This document shows positions 7,617 through 16,435 of a stretch of 64,000 nucleotides of DNA, piece after piece (within the stretch, counting starts at the first letter, position 1; the number at the start of each line of letters is the position of its first letter). Source of the DNA: Gilvibacter sediminis (GTDB lineage: Bacteria; Bacteroidota; Bacteroidia; Flavobacteriales; Flavobacteriaceae); NCBI RefSeq assembly GCF_028561565.1, contig NZ_JAQQTE010000023.1, positions 124,001 to 188,000 on the forward strand, given 5' to 3'. A model generated the notes under the pieces. It saw nothing but the letters and a program-made list of their open reading frames with translations. It was not told the origin of the DNA and ran no database searches. Made by a program: the position numbers and the translations under genes.

Positions 7617-8557
7617 GACTTTTGAATCTTTTTGACCCATTCCACCTGAACAGCTAACCCTTCTTTTAAGGTAGTCTGTGGATTGTAATTCAGCAATAGT
7701 TTTGCCTTATCGATATTGGCCTTAGTTCTGGATTGATCGCCTGGACGTGCAGGCTTTAAATCCATAGCAATGCGCATGCCCAAGAGTTCCTCTACCGTAG
7801 CGATACCTTGTGCTGTAGTGCTTTCAGTCTCTGTTCCCAGATTGATCACCTCTCCACTACAAGAGGTTTCTCGACCAATGACTGCAACGATACCATCTAC
7901 AATATCATCCACATAAGTAAAACTGCGTAAATGCTGCTGACTGCCTTCAAATAAAGGAAATGCGCGGCCTTCCAATCCACAGAGGATCAATTTGGTGTAA
8001 AGCTTATCTGGTCGCTCTCTAGGCCCATACACCGAATAAAGCCTTAAGGAACAGCCTTGTAACAGCCCGTCACGCTCATAAGCCAATACCAATTGCTCCG
8101 CAGCCAATTTGGTCACTCCGTAATAAGAAGCCGGCTTAGGAGCCTCTGCTTCCGGATAAGTAGCTACCAAACCATAAATGGAAGAGGTTGCAATATTGAC
8201 AAAGAATTTAAAATTGGGACAATGCTGAGTGTATTGTAATACCCGCTGAGTAGCAATGATATTGTTTGTCAGATAGTCGTCAAAAGTACTTTTTTGAGAA
8301 ATCCCCGGTTGCGCTGCAAAGTGAAAGATGTACTCAATATCGGTAGGCAACTTAGATTCCAGATGGCCGTCCCGTAGATCCACGGATTGTACCGTAATTC
8401 CCTTTTCAGCAAGCTCCTTAGCATTTCGCTCTTTAAGGCTCACATCGTAATAGGGTGAGAAATTGTCAACGGCTACCACCTCATGGCCTAAGGCCTGGAG
8501 ACGCTCCGCAGTATGGGATCCTATAAATCCGGCAGCACCGGTTACTAATACTTTCAT
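7613..8557 (-). CDS. NAD-dependent sugar-nucleotide epimerase/dehydratase
   Basis: 314 residues from the ATG at 8557, chosen because it places the Rossmann motif MKVLVTGAAGFIGSH at the very N-terminus; the longer frame to 8596 adds a hydrophobic leader with no family match. Extended SDR features: GxxGxxG, DNFSPYYD after beta-2 (typical of UDP-glucuronate 4-epimerase-type enzymes), SSIYG, and catalytic YYGVTKLAAEQ (Tyr-x3-Lys). RLYSVYGPRERPD and the SFTYVDDIVDG stretch also fit UDP-sugar epimerases. Most likely makes a UDP-uronic acid or UDP-hexose for surface polysaccharide; the exact substrate cannot be told. Confidence 0.9.
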   Translation of the reverse strand: MKVLVTGAAGFIGSHTAERLQALGHEVVAVDNFSPYYDVSLKERNAKELAEKGITVQSVDLRDGHLESKLPTDIEYIFHFAAQPGISQKSTFDDYLTNNIIATQRVLQYTQHCPNFKFFVNIATSSIYGLVATYPEAEAPKPASYYGVTKLAAEQLVLAYERDGLLQGCSLRLYSVYGPRERPDKLYTKLILCGLEGRAFPLFEGSQQHLRSFTYVDDIVDGIVAVIGRETSCSGEVINLGTETESTTAQGIATVEELLGMRIAMDLKPARPGDQSRTKANIDKAKLLLNYNPQTTLKEGLAVQVEWVKKIQKS

Positions 8558-8646
8558 TCGGCCCAAAAATAACAAGAATAAACAGACCGCTGTCAAACCA
8601 GTTTCAATTCTTTAAAAAAGAATACTTTTGTAGCAAACTAACAACG

Positions 8647-9360
8647 ATGTCTTACGCTCTTACAGTCGTAATCCCAGTGTATAATGAAGAAGACAATTTG
8701 GCTCGCGTCGAGGCAGAAATGTCTGCTTTCTTTAAGGTAGCCAAAAGGCCCACTCGCGCTTTATTTGTAAACGACGGTTCCAAGGACAGTTCACAACAAA
8801 TGATCGAGGACATCTGCTCGAGAAACGAGGCATTCAGTTATATCAATTTTGCAGAGAACAGAGGCCTCAGCGCTGCGATAAAGGCAGGATTTGATCATAC
8901 CGAGACGCCCTTGGTAGGTTATATCGATTCTGATCTGCAAACAGCCCCAGAAGACTTTAATCTTTTGTTTGATCATATCGATGACCATGAACTAGTCACT
9001 GGTGTAAGAGCCAACAGAAAGGATAAGTTTGTAAAGCGCATGTCTTCAAAGATCGCCAATGGTATTCGTAGAGCTTTTACCAAAGACGGTATGGACGACA
9101 CTGGTTGTCCTTTAAAGATCATCAAGACCGACTACGCCAAACGCATCCCGATGTTCAAAGGCTTGCACCGCTTTTTACCCGCTATGATCTTATTACAAGA
9201 AGGGCGCATCAAACAGATCCCGGTACAGCATTTTCCGAGAATTGCAGGGACGGCCAAATACGGTTTGTGGAATCGTCTTTTAGGTCCTTTAATGGATTGT
9301 TTTGCTTACCTCTGGATGAAGAAAAAGTACATCAACTACCGCATTGCCTCTAAGGGATGA
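8647..9360 (+). CDS. GT2 polyprenyl-phosphate glycosyltransferase (DPM1/ArnC-like)
   Basis: 237 residues. GT-A fold with VVIPVYNEEDNL near the N-terminus, LFVNDGSKDSS, and the metal-binding YIDSDLQTAPED (DxD-like). FAENRGLSAAIKAGFD is characteristic of dolichol-phosphate-mannose-synthase-like enzymes that load a sugar onto undecaprenyl phosphate at the cytosolic face. There is no C-terminal GtrA or membrane domain, so membrane work is left to the neighbours. Overlaps the LAB_N gene by four bases (ATGA) and is the first gene of a three-gene unit with LAB_N and GT39. Confidence 0.9.
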   Translation: MSYALTVVIPVYNEEDNLARVEAEMSAFFKVAKRPTRALFVNDGSKDSSQQMIEDICSRNEAFSYINFAENRGLSAAIKAGFDHTETPLVGYIDSDLQTAPEDFNLLFDHIDDHELVTGVRANRKDKFVKRMSSKIANGIRRAFTKDGMDDTGCPLKIIKTDYAKRIPMFKGLHRFLPAMILLQEGRIKQIPVQHFPRIAGTAKYGLWNRLLGPLMDCFAYLWMKKKYINYRIASKG

Positions 9361-9986
9361 GTGCTTGGTTGATCTATACCATAGGCTTTGTTGCCCAGAT
9401 CTTATTTTCAGCCCGACTGTTATTGCAGTGGTTCCTCTCTGAGAAGAACAAAAAGGTCATGACTCCAGCGTTGTTCTGGAAAATTAGCCTTTTAGCGAGC
9501 TTTCTCTTATTTGTCTACGGCTACCTTAGGGAAGACTTTGCCATTATGTTGGGACAGTCTTTGACCTACTTTATTTACATCAGAAACCTACATCTTCAGG
9601 GCCACTGGCAAAAGGCGCATTGGGCCTTTAGGACATTTTTGATCGCTTTTCCCATAGGAATTGTTGCCTATGCCTACAACAACGGAAAATACGACATTGA
9701 CCTCTTGTTAAACAATGAAGCCATTCCGCAATGGTTGCTGTGGTTAGGTATTGTATCTCAAGTGCTTTTTACCCTGCGTTTTGTGTACCAATGGTTGTAT
9801 TCGGAAAAGAAAAAAGAATCACAATTGCCCATGGGTTTTTGGGTGCTTAGTGTGACTGGAGCATCATTGATCTTACTCTACGCTGTGTTTAGGAAAGACC
9901 CCGTTCTATTGTTTGGACACGGTGCTGGTTTATTAGTTTATTTACGCAACATCATCATTTTAAGAAAACAAGATGCAGTGGCTTAA
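9357..9986 (+). CDS. Double LAB_N (lipid A biosynthesis N-terminal domain) membrane protein
   Basis: 209 residues containing two LAB_N modules. First: FVAQILFSARLLLQWFLSEK, WKISLLASFLLFVYGYL, then YFIYIRNLHLQ (about 8-85). Second: VSQVLFTLRFVYQWLYSEKK, FWVLSVTGASLILLYAV, then LLVYLRNIIILR (about 125-205). The R-x3-QW-SE core is present in both. LAB_N proteins are small membrane proteins found beside polyprenyl-phosphate glycosyltransferases and probably act in lipid-linked sugar transfer, much like ArnE/F or GtrA. The tandem form gives roughly six helices. Confidence 0.88.
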   Translation: MSAWLIYTIGFVAQILFSARLLLQWFLSEKNKKVMTPALFWKISLLASFLLFVYGYLREDFAIMLGQSLTYFIYIRNLHLQGHWQKAHWAFRTFLIAFPIGIVAYAYNNGKYDIDLLLNNEAIPQWLLWLGIVSQVLFTLRFVYQWLYSEKKKESQLPMGFWVLSVTGASLILLYAVFRKDPVLLFGHGAGLLVYLRNIIILRKQDAVA

Positions 9987-11604
9987 AGACCGACCCTTAA
10001 CCCTACTCCTACTGAGTTGTATCCCTTTATTTCTGATACATCTTGGAGAGTTGGCCGTGAACATCATGGAAGCGCGAAATTTCATCACCGCACGTGAAAT
10101 GCTGGTCGATGACAATTGGCTACTAACAACGATTAATGGAGAACCGCGCTATCAAAAACCGCCACTACCCACTTGGCTCACCGCTTTTTCTGGAGCTGCT
10201 TTTGGCCTAAAGGTTTGGGCGCTTCGTTTACCAGCCGCACTGAGCGCTGTGCTCTTGATGGTCTTTGGCTACAGACTTCACGGTGAACTACTCAACAATC
10301 GCAGACAGAATTTTTGGGGAGCCCTGGTTCTGGTCACCTCGTTCTATATCATTTTTGCCGGGCGCAACGGACAATGGGACATTTTTACCCACGCCTTTAT
10401 GATGGTAGCCATCTATGCCATTCATAAATTATTCAGTCAAACGAAGAAATTATTGTTTTACGGCCTACTTACCGGGCTGGCCTTAGCGGCCTCTTGGATG
10501 AGTAAAGGACCCGTATCGCTCTACGCCTTGCTATTGCCATTCTTGATCGCCTACGGGATCGTTTATAAATACCGCTGGAACAAAAGGCTTATTCTGCCTC
10601 TGTCGCTCATGCTTATTGTAGCGGTGATTGGTTCTGGTTGGTGGTTTTGGTATACCTACACCTATGATGGCGAGACCCTGCAGGCGATCACGGAAAGAGA
10701 AGCCAACAATTGGACCAGTTATAACGTTCGTCCGTTTTATTATTATTGGAGCTTCTTTACCCAAAGCGGCTTGTGGACCCTGCCCGCATTCATTGCCTTG
10801 TTGTATCCGTATTTGAAAAAGCGCGTCAGTGATCCTAAAGGGTATTTATTCAGTTTACTTTGGACACTTTTGAGCGTAGTATTACTCTCCATCGTTCCAG
10901 AAAAGAAGTCACGCTATTTGCTTCCTGTACTGATTCCCATGGCATGGAATACCTCCTTCTACTTGGAATACCTCATTGAAAAATTCAAGGAACTCACCGA
11001 TTGGAAAGAAAAAATAGGGCCTTATCTACACTTTGGGATTTTAGGTACGGTTGGTCTTTTGTTTCCTTTAGGCGGATACTACCTGCTCCAAGATCACTTA
11101 AATGGTTACTGGGTTTGGTTTGTACTGCTGAGTCTGAGTTTAATGGTGATTGGGTTTTTGATATGGCGCCAGCTGATCAAAAAACAGATCCAAAAGACCT
11201 TAGTGCTTTCTGTAGCCTTAGTCATGGCTATCATCTGCTTTGGATTGCCTTTGGCGGAGACCTTAAGTGTGAATCCAAAGTATAAGGAGCTGTCTGGTCT
11301 GCATCAGTGGCAAGAAAACGAAGGCTTACCTGTCTTTGAATACGACTTTTTTACTCCGGAGCTGATCTGGAACTACCAGGGGATCATCCCCGTGATCAAA
11401 AATCAAGGGGAATTCAATTGGCCTGAGCAAGACGCTTTTGGAGTTTTAGTAGCTGAAGATCACTTGGAAGAATTTCTAGAAGATTTTAAAGACTTCAACT
11501 ACGCTCCTGTAGGCTTTTACGATATGAATCCGCAGGCAAAAGGAGAAGGCGGTTACAAAACAAGATTGGCACGAATGCTCTTTAAAGTCTCTAAACGGAA
11601 GTAG
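9973..11604 (+). CDS. GT39-type membrane glycosyltransferase (ArnT-like)
   Basis: 543 residues with about 11-12 membrane helices. The first periplasmic loop has EARNFITAREML and GEPRYQKPPLPTWLT, the acidic/KPPL signature of ArnT/PMT-type GT-C enzymes; the later GRNGQWDIFTHAF and SWMSKGPVSLYALLLPF also fit. Such enzymes move a sugar from undecaprenyl phosphate to lipid A, protein or polysaccharide on the periplasmic side. Starts 14 bases inside the LAB_N gene, completing a GT2/LAB_N/GT39 unit in which sugar is charged, moved and transferred. The acceptor is unknown. Confidence 0.9.
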   Translation: MQWLKDRPLTLLLLSCIPLFLIHLGELAVNIMEARNFITAREMLVDDNWLLTTINGEPRYQKPPLPTWLTAFSGAAFGLKVWALRLPAALSAVLLMVFGYRLHGELLNNRRQNFWGALVLVTSFYIIFAGRNGQWDIFTHAFMMVAIYAIHKLFSQTKKLLFYGLLTGLALAASWMSKGPVSLYALLLPFLIAYGIVYKYRWNKRLILPLSLMLIVAVIGSGWWFWYTYTYDGETLQAITEREANNWTSYNVRPFYYYWSFFTQSGLWTLPAFIALLYPYLKKRVSDPKGYLFSLLWTLLSVVLLSIVPEKKSRYLLPVLIPMAWNTSFYLEYLIEKFKELTDWKEKIGPYLHFGILGTVGLLFPLGGYYLLQDHLNGYWVWFVLLSLSLMVIGFLIWRQLIKKQIQKTLVLSVALVMAIICFGLPLAETLSVNPKYKELSGLHQWQENEGLPVFEYDFFTPELIWNYQGIIPVIKNQGEFNWPEQDAFGVLVAEDHLEEFLEDFKDFNYAPVGFYDMNPQAKGEGGYKTRLARMLFKVSKRK

Positions 11605-12163
11605 CAAAGCGCCTTTGTAAATAGCGCTCTAGCTTATAGAAACTCAATCCTGCAAGCGCTCCTACGATCATCCCAGTAAAGATATCCAACGGATAATGCA
11701 CGCCTACGTAAACGCGGCTGTAACTGACCAAAAAGGCCCAAAACAGCATTAAAAAGGGCAAGTACTTGTAGCGACTGCGCAAAATCAGACTAATAAATAC
11801 AGCTCCTGCCATAGTACTGGTAGCATGTCCAGAAAAGAAACTAAACTTCCCACAACGCGGTGCCACATAACGGATGATACCTTCTAAACTCGCTTCTTGG
11901 CATGGCCTTGGGCGCTCAAAAAAGTCTTTGGCCAGGTTGGTGAGCTGATCGGTAAAGGTGATCATCAAAGCCGTGGTAACAACTACTACAGCGGTAAACT
12001 TCCATCCGAAGTTCTTATACACCAAATACAACAGAATGGCATAGATAGGAATGGAGGCGAACTTATTGGTGATCACCAGCCACAAATTGTCCCAGGTAGT
12101 AGATCCCAAACTGTTCAGGTAAATGAACAGCTCACTGTCATATTGAAGTAATTGATCAATCAT
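11591..12163 (-). CDS. PAP2-family membrane phosphatase
   Basis: 190 residues from the ATG at 12163, which fits the short upstream gene better than the GTG at 12187. Six hydrophobic helices and the three PAP2 active-site motifs: KDFFERPRP (KxxxxxxRP), FSGHAT (PSGH-like, here FSGH) and SRVYVGVHYPLD (SRxxxxxHxxxD). Acts on lipid phosphates such as undecaprenyl diphosphate or phosphatidylglycerol phosphate in the inner membrane. Being beside the polyprenyl-sugar operon, carrier recycling or lipid A dephosphorylation is plausible. Overlaps the upstream small gene by eight bases and ends convergently 14 bases into the GT39 gene. Confidence 0.9.
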   Translation of the reverse strand: MIDQLLQYDSELFIYLNSLGSTTWDNLWLVITNKFASIPIYAILLYLVYKNFGWKFTAVVVVTTALMITFTDQLTNLAKDFFERPRPCQEASLEGIIRYVAPRCGKFSFFSGHATSTMAGAVFISLILRSRYKYLPFLMLFWAFLVSYSRVYVGVHYPLDIFTGMIVGALAGLSFYKLERYLQRRFATSV

Positions 12164-12389
12164 TCTGCTCGTATCGGGCGATCTCACGATCGTAAAATTC
12201 CGTAGCTGCAGCGATCATATTTTGAGTCTCTGTCTCTACTTCTTTTTGGTCGTGCTGATCAAATTCTTCCAGCCATTCGATCTCGTCTTTGCTTAGATCG
12301 ATCACAAAACGTGGGAATTCTGTGTGAATCACAAAAATATTATCCGGATGATCGGTATTGTCTCCTAGTAAGAATTTTGGAAGTTCCAT
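12156..12389 (-). CDS. Small acidic conserved protein, function unknown
   Basis: 77 residues from the ATG at 12389 (MELPKFLLGDNTDHPDNIFV); the longer frame to 12506 reads through the MATE gene's end and is unlikely. The sequence is acidic, with EFPRFVIDLSKDEIEWLEEFD and a helical tail. I know this as a pattern common in flavobacterial genomes without a named function. It overlaps the PAP2 gene by eight bases and follows the MATE gene by 25 bases, so it sits in a short operon. Confidence 0.78.
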   Translation of the reverse strand: MELPKFLLGDNTDHPDNIFVIHTEFPRFVIDLSKDEIEWLEEFDQHDQKEVETETQNMIAAATEFYDREIARYEQND

Positions 12390-12414
12390 GACGGTTGAAT
12401 TATGGGCAAAAATA

Positions 12415-13818
12415 CTAATTATCTTCAGAGTCGGGGGTCTCCAACTCTTTTTGAACAATAAGACGCTTGCTGAGCTGATTGAATCGTATGTATAAAAGGA
12501 CGCCACTTACAGTAAGTCCTGCCAATAAACCGATCCAAATCCCAGCACTCTTATAGGCGGTGTGTAAACCTAAATAATAGGAAATTGGGAACCCCACCAC
12601 CCAGTAGGCAATAAAGGTGATGAAGGTTGGAATCTTGACATCTTGCATCCCTCTTAAAGCGCCAAGCACCACAACTTGCACTCCGTCAGAGATCTGAAAA
12701 ACCGCTGCAACCAACAGCAATCTCGCTGCTATTTGGACCACTTCAAAGTTATCGGCAAAGTTTTGCGCATCGTCAAAATCAACATAAAGTTTAGGCAATA
12801 CTTGATGCAAACTAAAGAAGAGTATCGCAAAGCCGCAGGCCAAAATAATGGCCAGTAAAAATATGGAATGTGCAATTCTACGCAATTCCCGGTAGCGCTG
12901 CAAACCCTGTTGGTTCCCAACTCGGATCATAGCCGCAACGCTTAGTCCCATAGCGACCATAAAGGTCATGGAAGATAGGTTCAATGCTATTTGATTGGCT
13001 GCTTGAGGGTTCTTTCCTAAGATCCCGGACAGCCAAATGGCCGCCGTGAAAATAGCCACCTCAAAGAACATCTGTAAGGCAGAAGGGAAGCCTAAATTTA
13101 AAATGCGTTTGATCATCGCACTTTCTAAAACGAAGAGTTTGATCTTCAATACATAATCTCTCGATTTTAGATTGCGCTTCATCAAAAGCCACAAATACCC
13201 AACCATTATGAGTCGTGATACCAAGGTCCCAATGGCTGCGCCCACGATGCCCATCTGCGGAAAACCAAACTTCCCAAAGATCAAAAGATAGTTTAAGATA
13301 ATGTTGACCACATTGGCCAAAAGCGTGGCGTACATAGGAGCACGGGTCATGGACAATCCGTCACTACACTGTTTGAAGGCTTGAAAAATGATCAGCGGGA
13401 TCAGTGAAAATGCAACCAGATCTAAGTAGGGCTCTGCTAAGACGACAACCTCCTGGGGTTGATCCATATAATAAAGCAGTGGTTTGGACAGATAAACGCC
13501 TAAAAAAAGGGTGATTCCTAAAACTGTGCAAAGGAACAAGCCGTGCTTAAAGGCCGCCTTTCCCGCAGGAAAATTGCCTTCTGCATCAGCCGCAGCTACC
13601 AAAGGAGTTATCGCCGTGGAGAATCCTATTCCCAATGACATGGCAATAAACATAAAACTGTTTCCCAGAGATACCGCGGCGAGTTCTGCAGTTCCCAATT
13701 GCCCCACCATGATATTATCCACAAAACTCACAAAAGTATGCCCAAGCATTCCCAAGATCACTGGGGCCGCCAAGGTCCAATTGTACTTAAATTCTTTGGT
13801 GTATTGCGCTAGATTCAT
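12415..13818 (-). CDS. MATE-family multidrug/cation antiporter
   Basis: 467 residues, about 12 membrane helices. The N-terminus TLAAPVILGMLGHTFVSFVDNIMVGQLGT and the second-half copy of the fold are typical of NorM/DinF-type MATE proteins, which export drugs or metabolites using Na+ or H+. Length is normal. Short cytosolic tail (ELETPDSEDN). Probably co-transcribed with the small acidic protein and PAP2 phosphatase downstream; no substrate can be assigned. Confidence 0.93.
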   Translation of the reverse strand: MNLAQYTKEFKYNWTLAAPVILGMLGHTFVSFVDNIMVGQLGTAELAAVSLGNSFMFIAMSLGIGFSTAITPLVAAADAEGNFPAGKAAFKHGLFLCTVLGITLFLGVYLSKPLLYYMDQPQEVVVLAEPYLDLVAFSLIPLIIFQAFKQCSDGLSMTRAPMYATLLANVVNIILNYLLIFGKFGFPQMGIVGAAIGTLVSRLIMVGYLWLLMKRNLKSRDYVLKIKLFVLESAMIKRILNLGFPSALQMFFEVAIFTAAIWLSGILGKNPQAANQIALNLSSMTFMVAMGLSVAAMIRVGNQQGLQRYRELRRIAHSIFLLAIILACGFAILFFSLHQVLPKLYVDFDDAQNFADNFEVVQIAARLLLVAAVFQISDGVQVVVLGALRGMQDVKIPTFITFIAYWVVGFPISYYLGLHTAYKSAGIWIGLLAGLTVSGVLLYIRFNQLSKRLIVQKELETPDSEDN

Positions 13819-13901
13819 AGGGATGGTCAGGCCGTTGAGTCTATAACACGCAACGGTCCATCAAAATTAAAATTTAATATCTTTAAACAAAGTCAAGCAG
13901 C

Positions 13902-14354
13902 ATGAAAGTAAATGCCAATACCGTAGAGGAGTATTTCCAAGCCATTCCTGAAGAGCGTCAGCCGCATATGAAAAAATTGCATCAGACCATTGTAGATAAC
14001 CTGCCAGAAGGATTTCAAGTTGGTATGAGTTATGGAATGGTGGGTTATGTAGTTCCGCATAGTTTATATCCGGCCGGTTATCATTGTGATCCTAAACTGC
14101 CCCTGCCCTTTATGAGCATCGCTTCCCAAAAGAATTTTATCGCCTTATACCATATGGGGATTTACGCCAATCCCGAGCTTTTGCAATGGTTTCAAGAAGA
14201 ATACCCGAAGCACGTAAAAACCAAGCTAGATATGGGTAAAAGCTGTATTCGATTCAAGAAACCAGAAACTATTCCTTATGACTTGATTGCTCAGCTATGT
14301 AGGCAGATGGACCCCCAAAAATGGATAGACATCTATGAATCAGTAGTGAAGTAG
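13902..14354 (+). CDS. DUF1801 domain protein
   Basis: 150 residues forming a single DUF1801 (YdhG-like) domain: VEEYFQAIPEERQPHMKKLHQTI, then GMSYGMVGYVVP, ASQKNFIALYHMG, and the closing SCIRFKKPETIPYDLIAQL. These are small soluble proteins of unknown function with a fold like frataxin/YjbR-type proteins. Single gene, divergent from the MATE gene. Confidence 0.85.
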   Translation: MKVNANTVEEYFQAIPEERQPHMKKLHQTIVDNLPEGFQVGMSYGMVGYVVPHSLYPAGYHCDPKLPLPFMSIASQKNFIALYHMGIYANPELLQWFQEEYPKHVKTKLDMGKSCIRFKKPETIPYDLIAQLCRQMDPQKWIDIYESVVK

Positions 14355-14430
14355 TAAGAAATTCCTTATATTCGCGCTAACATATTAGCAATCCAGATTT
14401 TTAAAACTACTTATACCCCCCAGTATAATC

Positions 14431-15042
14431 ATGAAAAAACCGCAAATTCTGGCTTGCGCAGCGGTACTTCTATTTGGAGTACAACTAGCAAAAGCCCAAG
14501 TGGGTATTGGCACCACTACGCCTACTGCCCAATTGACCATTGACACAGGGACAAGCGGTCTTGCTCCCCTAGAGTTGTCTAGTACGACAACGGCACCTAC
14601 ATCAAATCTAAGCGGCGGACAGATCGCCGTAATCAACAACGAGCTTTACTTCTTTGAACCAACTAGGAATCATTGGTTTAGTGTAACTACAATCCCGATC
14701 ACCTTTGCGAGAAATGGAAATGTAGATAACAACAACCTTTATTTTGGTGGTCGTATTACCAACCAAGGTTCAGGAGCGCCCATGCTCAAAAATGGAACAA
14801 TAATCGGAGTTTCTGCTACTTCTTCCGGAGGTAGTGCAACAAAGAGGTTTGAACTGCGCGTGCGTAATGACGGTTCTGATGTAAGTGTCACAGATTTGAG
14901 TCTATCTGACAACGAACTCTATGACGATACCTTGAACGTAGATTTCTCCGCGGGTGACACCCTAACCATGCGAGCCAGAAATGATGGTGATGGAGATGTT
15001 AGTAATCCATCGATCATCCTTTGGATCAAGTGGCGCGAATAA
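14431..15042 (+). CDS. Secreted protein with VGIGTTTP surface/tail-type motif
   Basis: 203 residues, signal peptide about 1-22 (ending LAKAQ). The mature N-terminus VGIGTTTPTAQLTID is the start seen in many flavobacterial exported proteins with phage-tail-like or BclA-like beta domains. The C-terminal part (about 90-203) is a beta-rich globular domain (LYFGGRITNQG, RFELRVRNDG, GDTLTMRARNDGDGD). No catalytic motif is visible. Single gene; function unknown. Confidence 0.78.
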   Translation: MKKPQILACAAVLLFGVQLAKAQVGIGTTTPTAQLTIDTGTSGLAPLELSSTTTAPTSNLSGGQIAVINNELYFFEPTRNHWFSVTTIPITFARNGNVDNNNLYFGGRITNQGSGAPMLKNGTIIGVSATSSGGSATKRFELRVRNDGSDVSVTDLSLSDNELYDDTLNVDFSAGDTLTMRARNDGDGDVSNPSIILWIKWRE

Positions 15043-15044
15043 GC

Positions 15045-16430
15045 TTATTTAATTCCGTACTTATCAAACAGATAAACTAGAGAAGCCATAGCGGCTGCTC
15101 CGAGTTCCAATTCCCTTTTGTTAATGGCATCAAAGGTGTCATTGGGTGCGTGGTGATAATCAAAGTAACGCTGGGAGTCTGGTCTAAGGCCACAGAGTAC
15201 AATACTATCTGCTTTTAATGGACCAATATCAGCACCACTTCCGCCTTGGGTGAAGGAGTGAACCAAATACGGCTCAAACAAGCTGTTCCAAGACAAGACT
15301 TGCTCATAATTTGCTCGATCTGTATCAAAGGAGAAACCGCGTGGGGAAAATCCACCGGCATCACTCTCAAGGGCAAAAACGTGGGTTTCATTGTTCTTCG
15401 CAGCGGCTTCTGCATAAGCTCTTCCGCCTCGCAAACCGTTCTCTTCATTCATAAAGAGAACCACCCGTAGACTGTGTTTAGGCTTGTAATTGGCTTTTTG
15501 CAGTAAACGCAGCACCTCCATGGACTGTACACATCCAGCACCATCGTCATGAGAACCGTCACCGGTATCCCAGGAGTCTAAGTGACCGCCAACTACAAAA
15601 TATTCATTGGGCTTTTCTGAACCCGTGATCTGCCCAATAACATTATACGACTGCACATCTGGGAAGGTCTCACAGCTTTGTTTTATGGTAAGGCTTAAAC
15701 CGGAATCCTTTTGTAGGGCCGCACTCAGGGCTTCCGCACCTAAAGTACTTACTGCTGCAGCAGGGATACGTTGATCTGCTTTTAAATCGCCATAAGACAT
15801 CGAACCTGTGTGTGGAAAGTCATCCAGGCGCAAGTTCATGGAACGCACAATAACCCCTACTGCCCCGTACTTTGCAGCTTCCATAGCACCGGCATAGCGT
15901 TGGTCTACACAACCTCCATAGGCCGCAAAAGTATTGATGAGCTCTGCCTGCATGGGTCTGTTGTAGAATACAATCTTACCTGCAATCACCTCACTGCCCA
16001 GTTCTTTAAGAGCGTCAAGGGATTGTACTTCAATAACCTCAGCTTTGAGTCCCGAAGCCGCAGTAGCTACAGATCCGCCCAAAGCACAGATCTGCAGGTC
16101 TGTTTTAGAACCTGCCGTTTCAAAATAGGCGGTTTCCTTTTCCCCTCTAACCCATTTAGGCACCATTACTGGTTGCAGCCAAACCGAATCCAAGCCCAGA
16201 TTTTTGAGCTCTTGTTCGGTGTATTTTACGGCCTGCTCTGCTTCTGGAGAACCCGACAAACGTCCACCTATTTCATTAGAAAGATGCTCCAACCACGAGT
16301 AGCTCTGACCGTTGAGTAAAGCCAGATCATATATGTTACGCAGCATTAAAGAATCTGAAGTTTGCGTTTGCCCAAAGCTCACCACAGTGAACACTAAGCA
16401 AATGCTCAATAAACGCGCTTGGAATTTCAT
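15045..16430 (-). CDS. Exported M28-family zinc aminopeptidase with PA domain
   Basis: 461 residues, signal peptide about 1-20. The PA insert lies around 130-260 (KIVFYNRPMQAE, YGAVGVIVRSM). The catalytic domain has the full M28 ligand set: GGHLDSWD (His, and Asp), DDGAG (bridging Asp), NEENGLRG (catalytic Glu and ligand Glu), ESDAGGF (Asp) and YHHAPNDT (His). The M28B plasma-glutamate-carboxypeptidase-like group cleaves dipeptides or N-terminal residues in the periplasm or outside. Stands before ppk2 in opposite order of a minus-strand run; ends three bases from the convergent plus-strand gene. Confidence 0.95.
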   Translation of the reverse strand: MKFQARLLSICLVFTVVSFGQTQTSDSLMLRNIYDLALLNGQSYSWLEHLSNEIGGRLSGSPEAEQAVKYTEQELKNLGLDSVWLQPVMVPKWVRGEKETAYFETAGSKTDLQICALGGSVATAASGLKAEVIEVQSLDALKELGSEVIAGKIVFYNRPMQAELINTFAAYGGCVDQRYAGAMEAAKYGAVGVIVRSMNLRLDDFPHTGSMSYGDLKADQRIPAAAVSTLGAEALSAALQKDSGLSLTIKQSCETFPDVQSYNVIGQITGSEKPNEYFVVGGHLDSWDTGDGSHDDGAGCVQSMEVLRLLQKANYKPKHSLRVVLFMNEENGLRGGRAYAEAAAKNNETHVFALESDAGGFSPRGFSFDTDRANYEQVLSWNSLFEPYLVHSFTQGGSGADIGPLKADSIVLCGLRPDSQRYFDYHHAPNDTFDAINKRELELGAAAMASLVYLFDKYGIK

Positions 16431-16435
16431 AATGG

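Noticed and set aside
9105-9353. 82-residue frame inside the GT2 gene
   Set aside because: Out-of-frame shadow of the glycosyltransferase.
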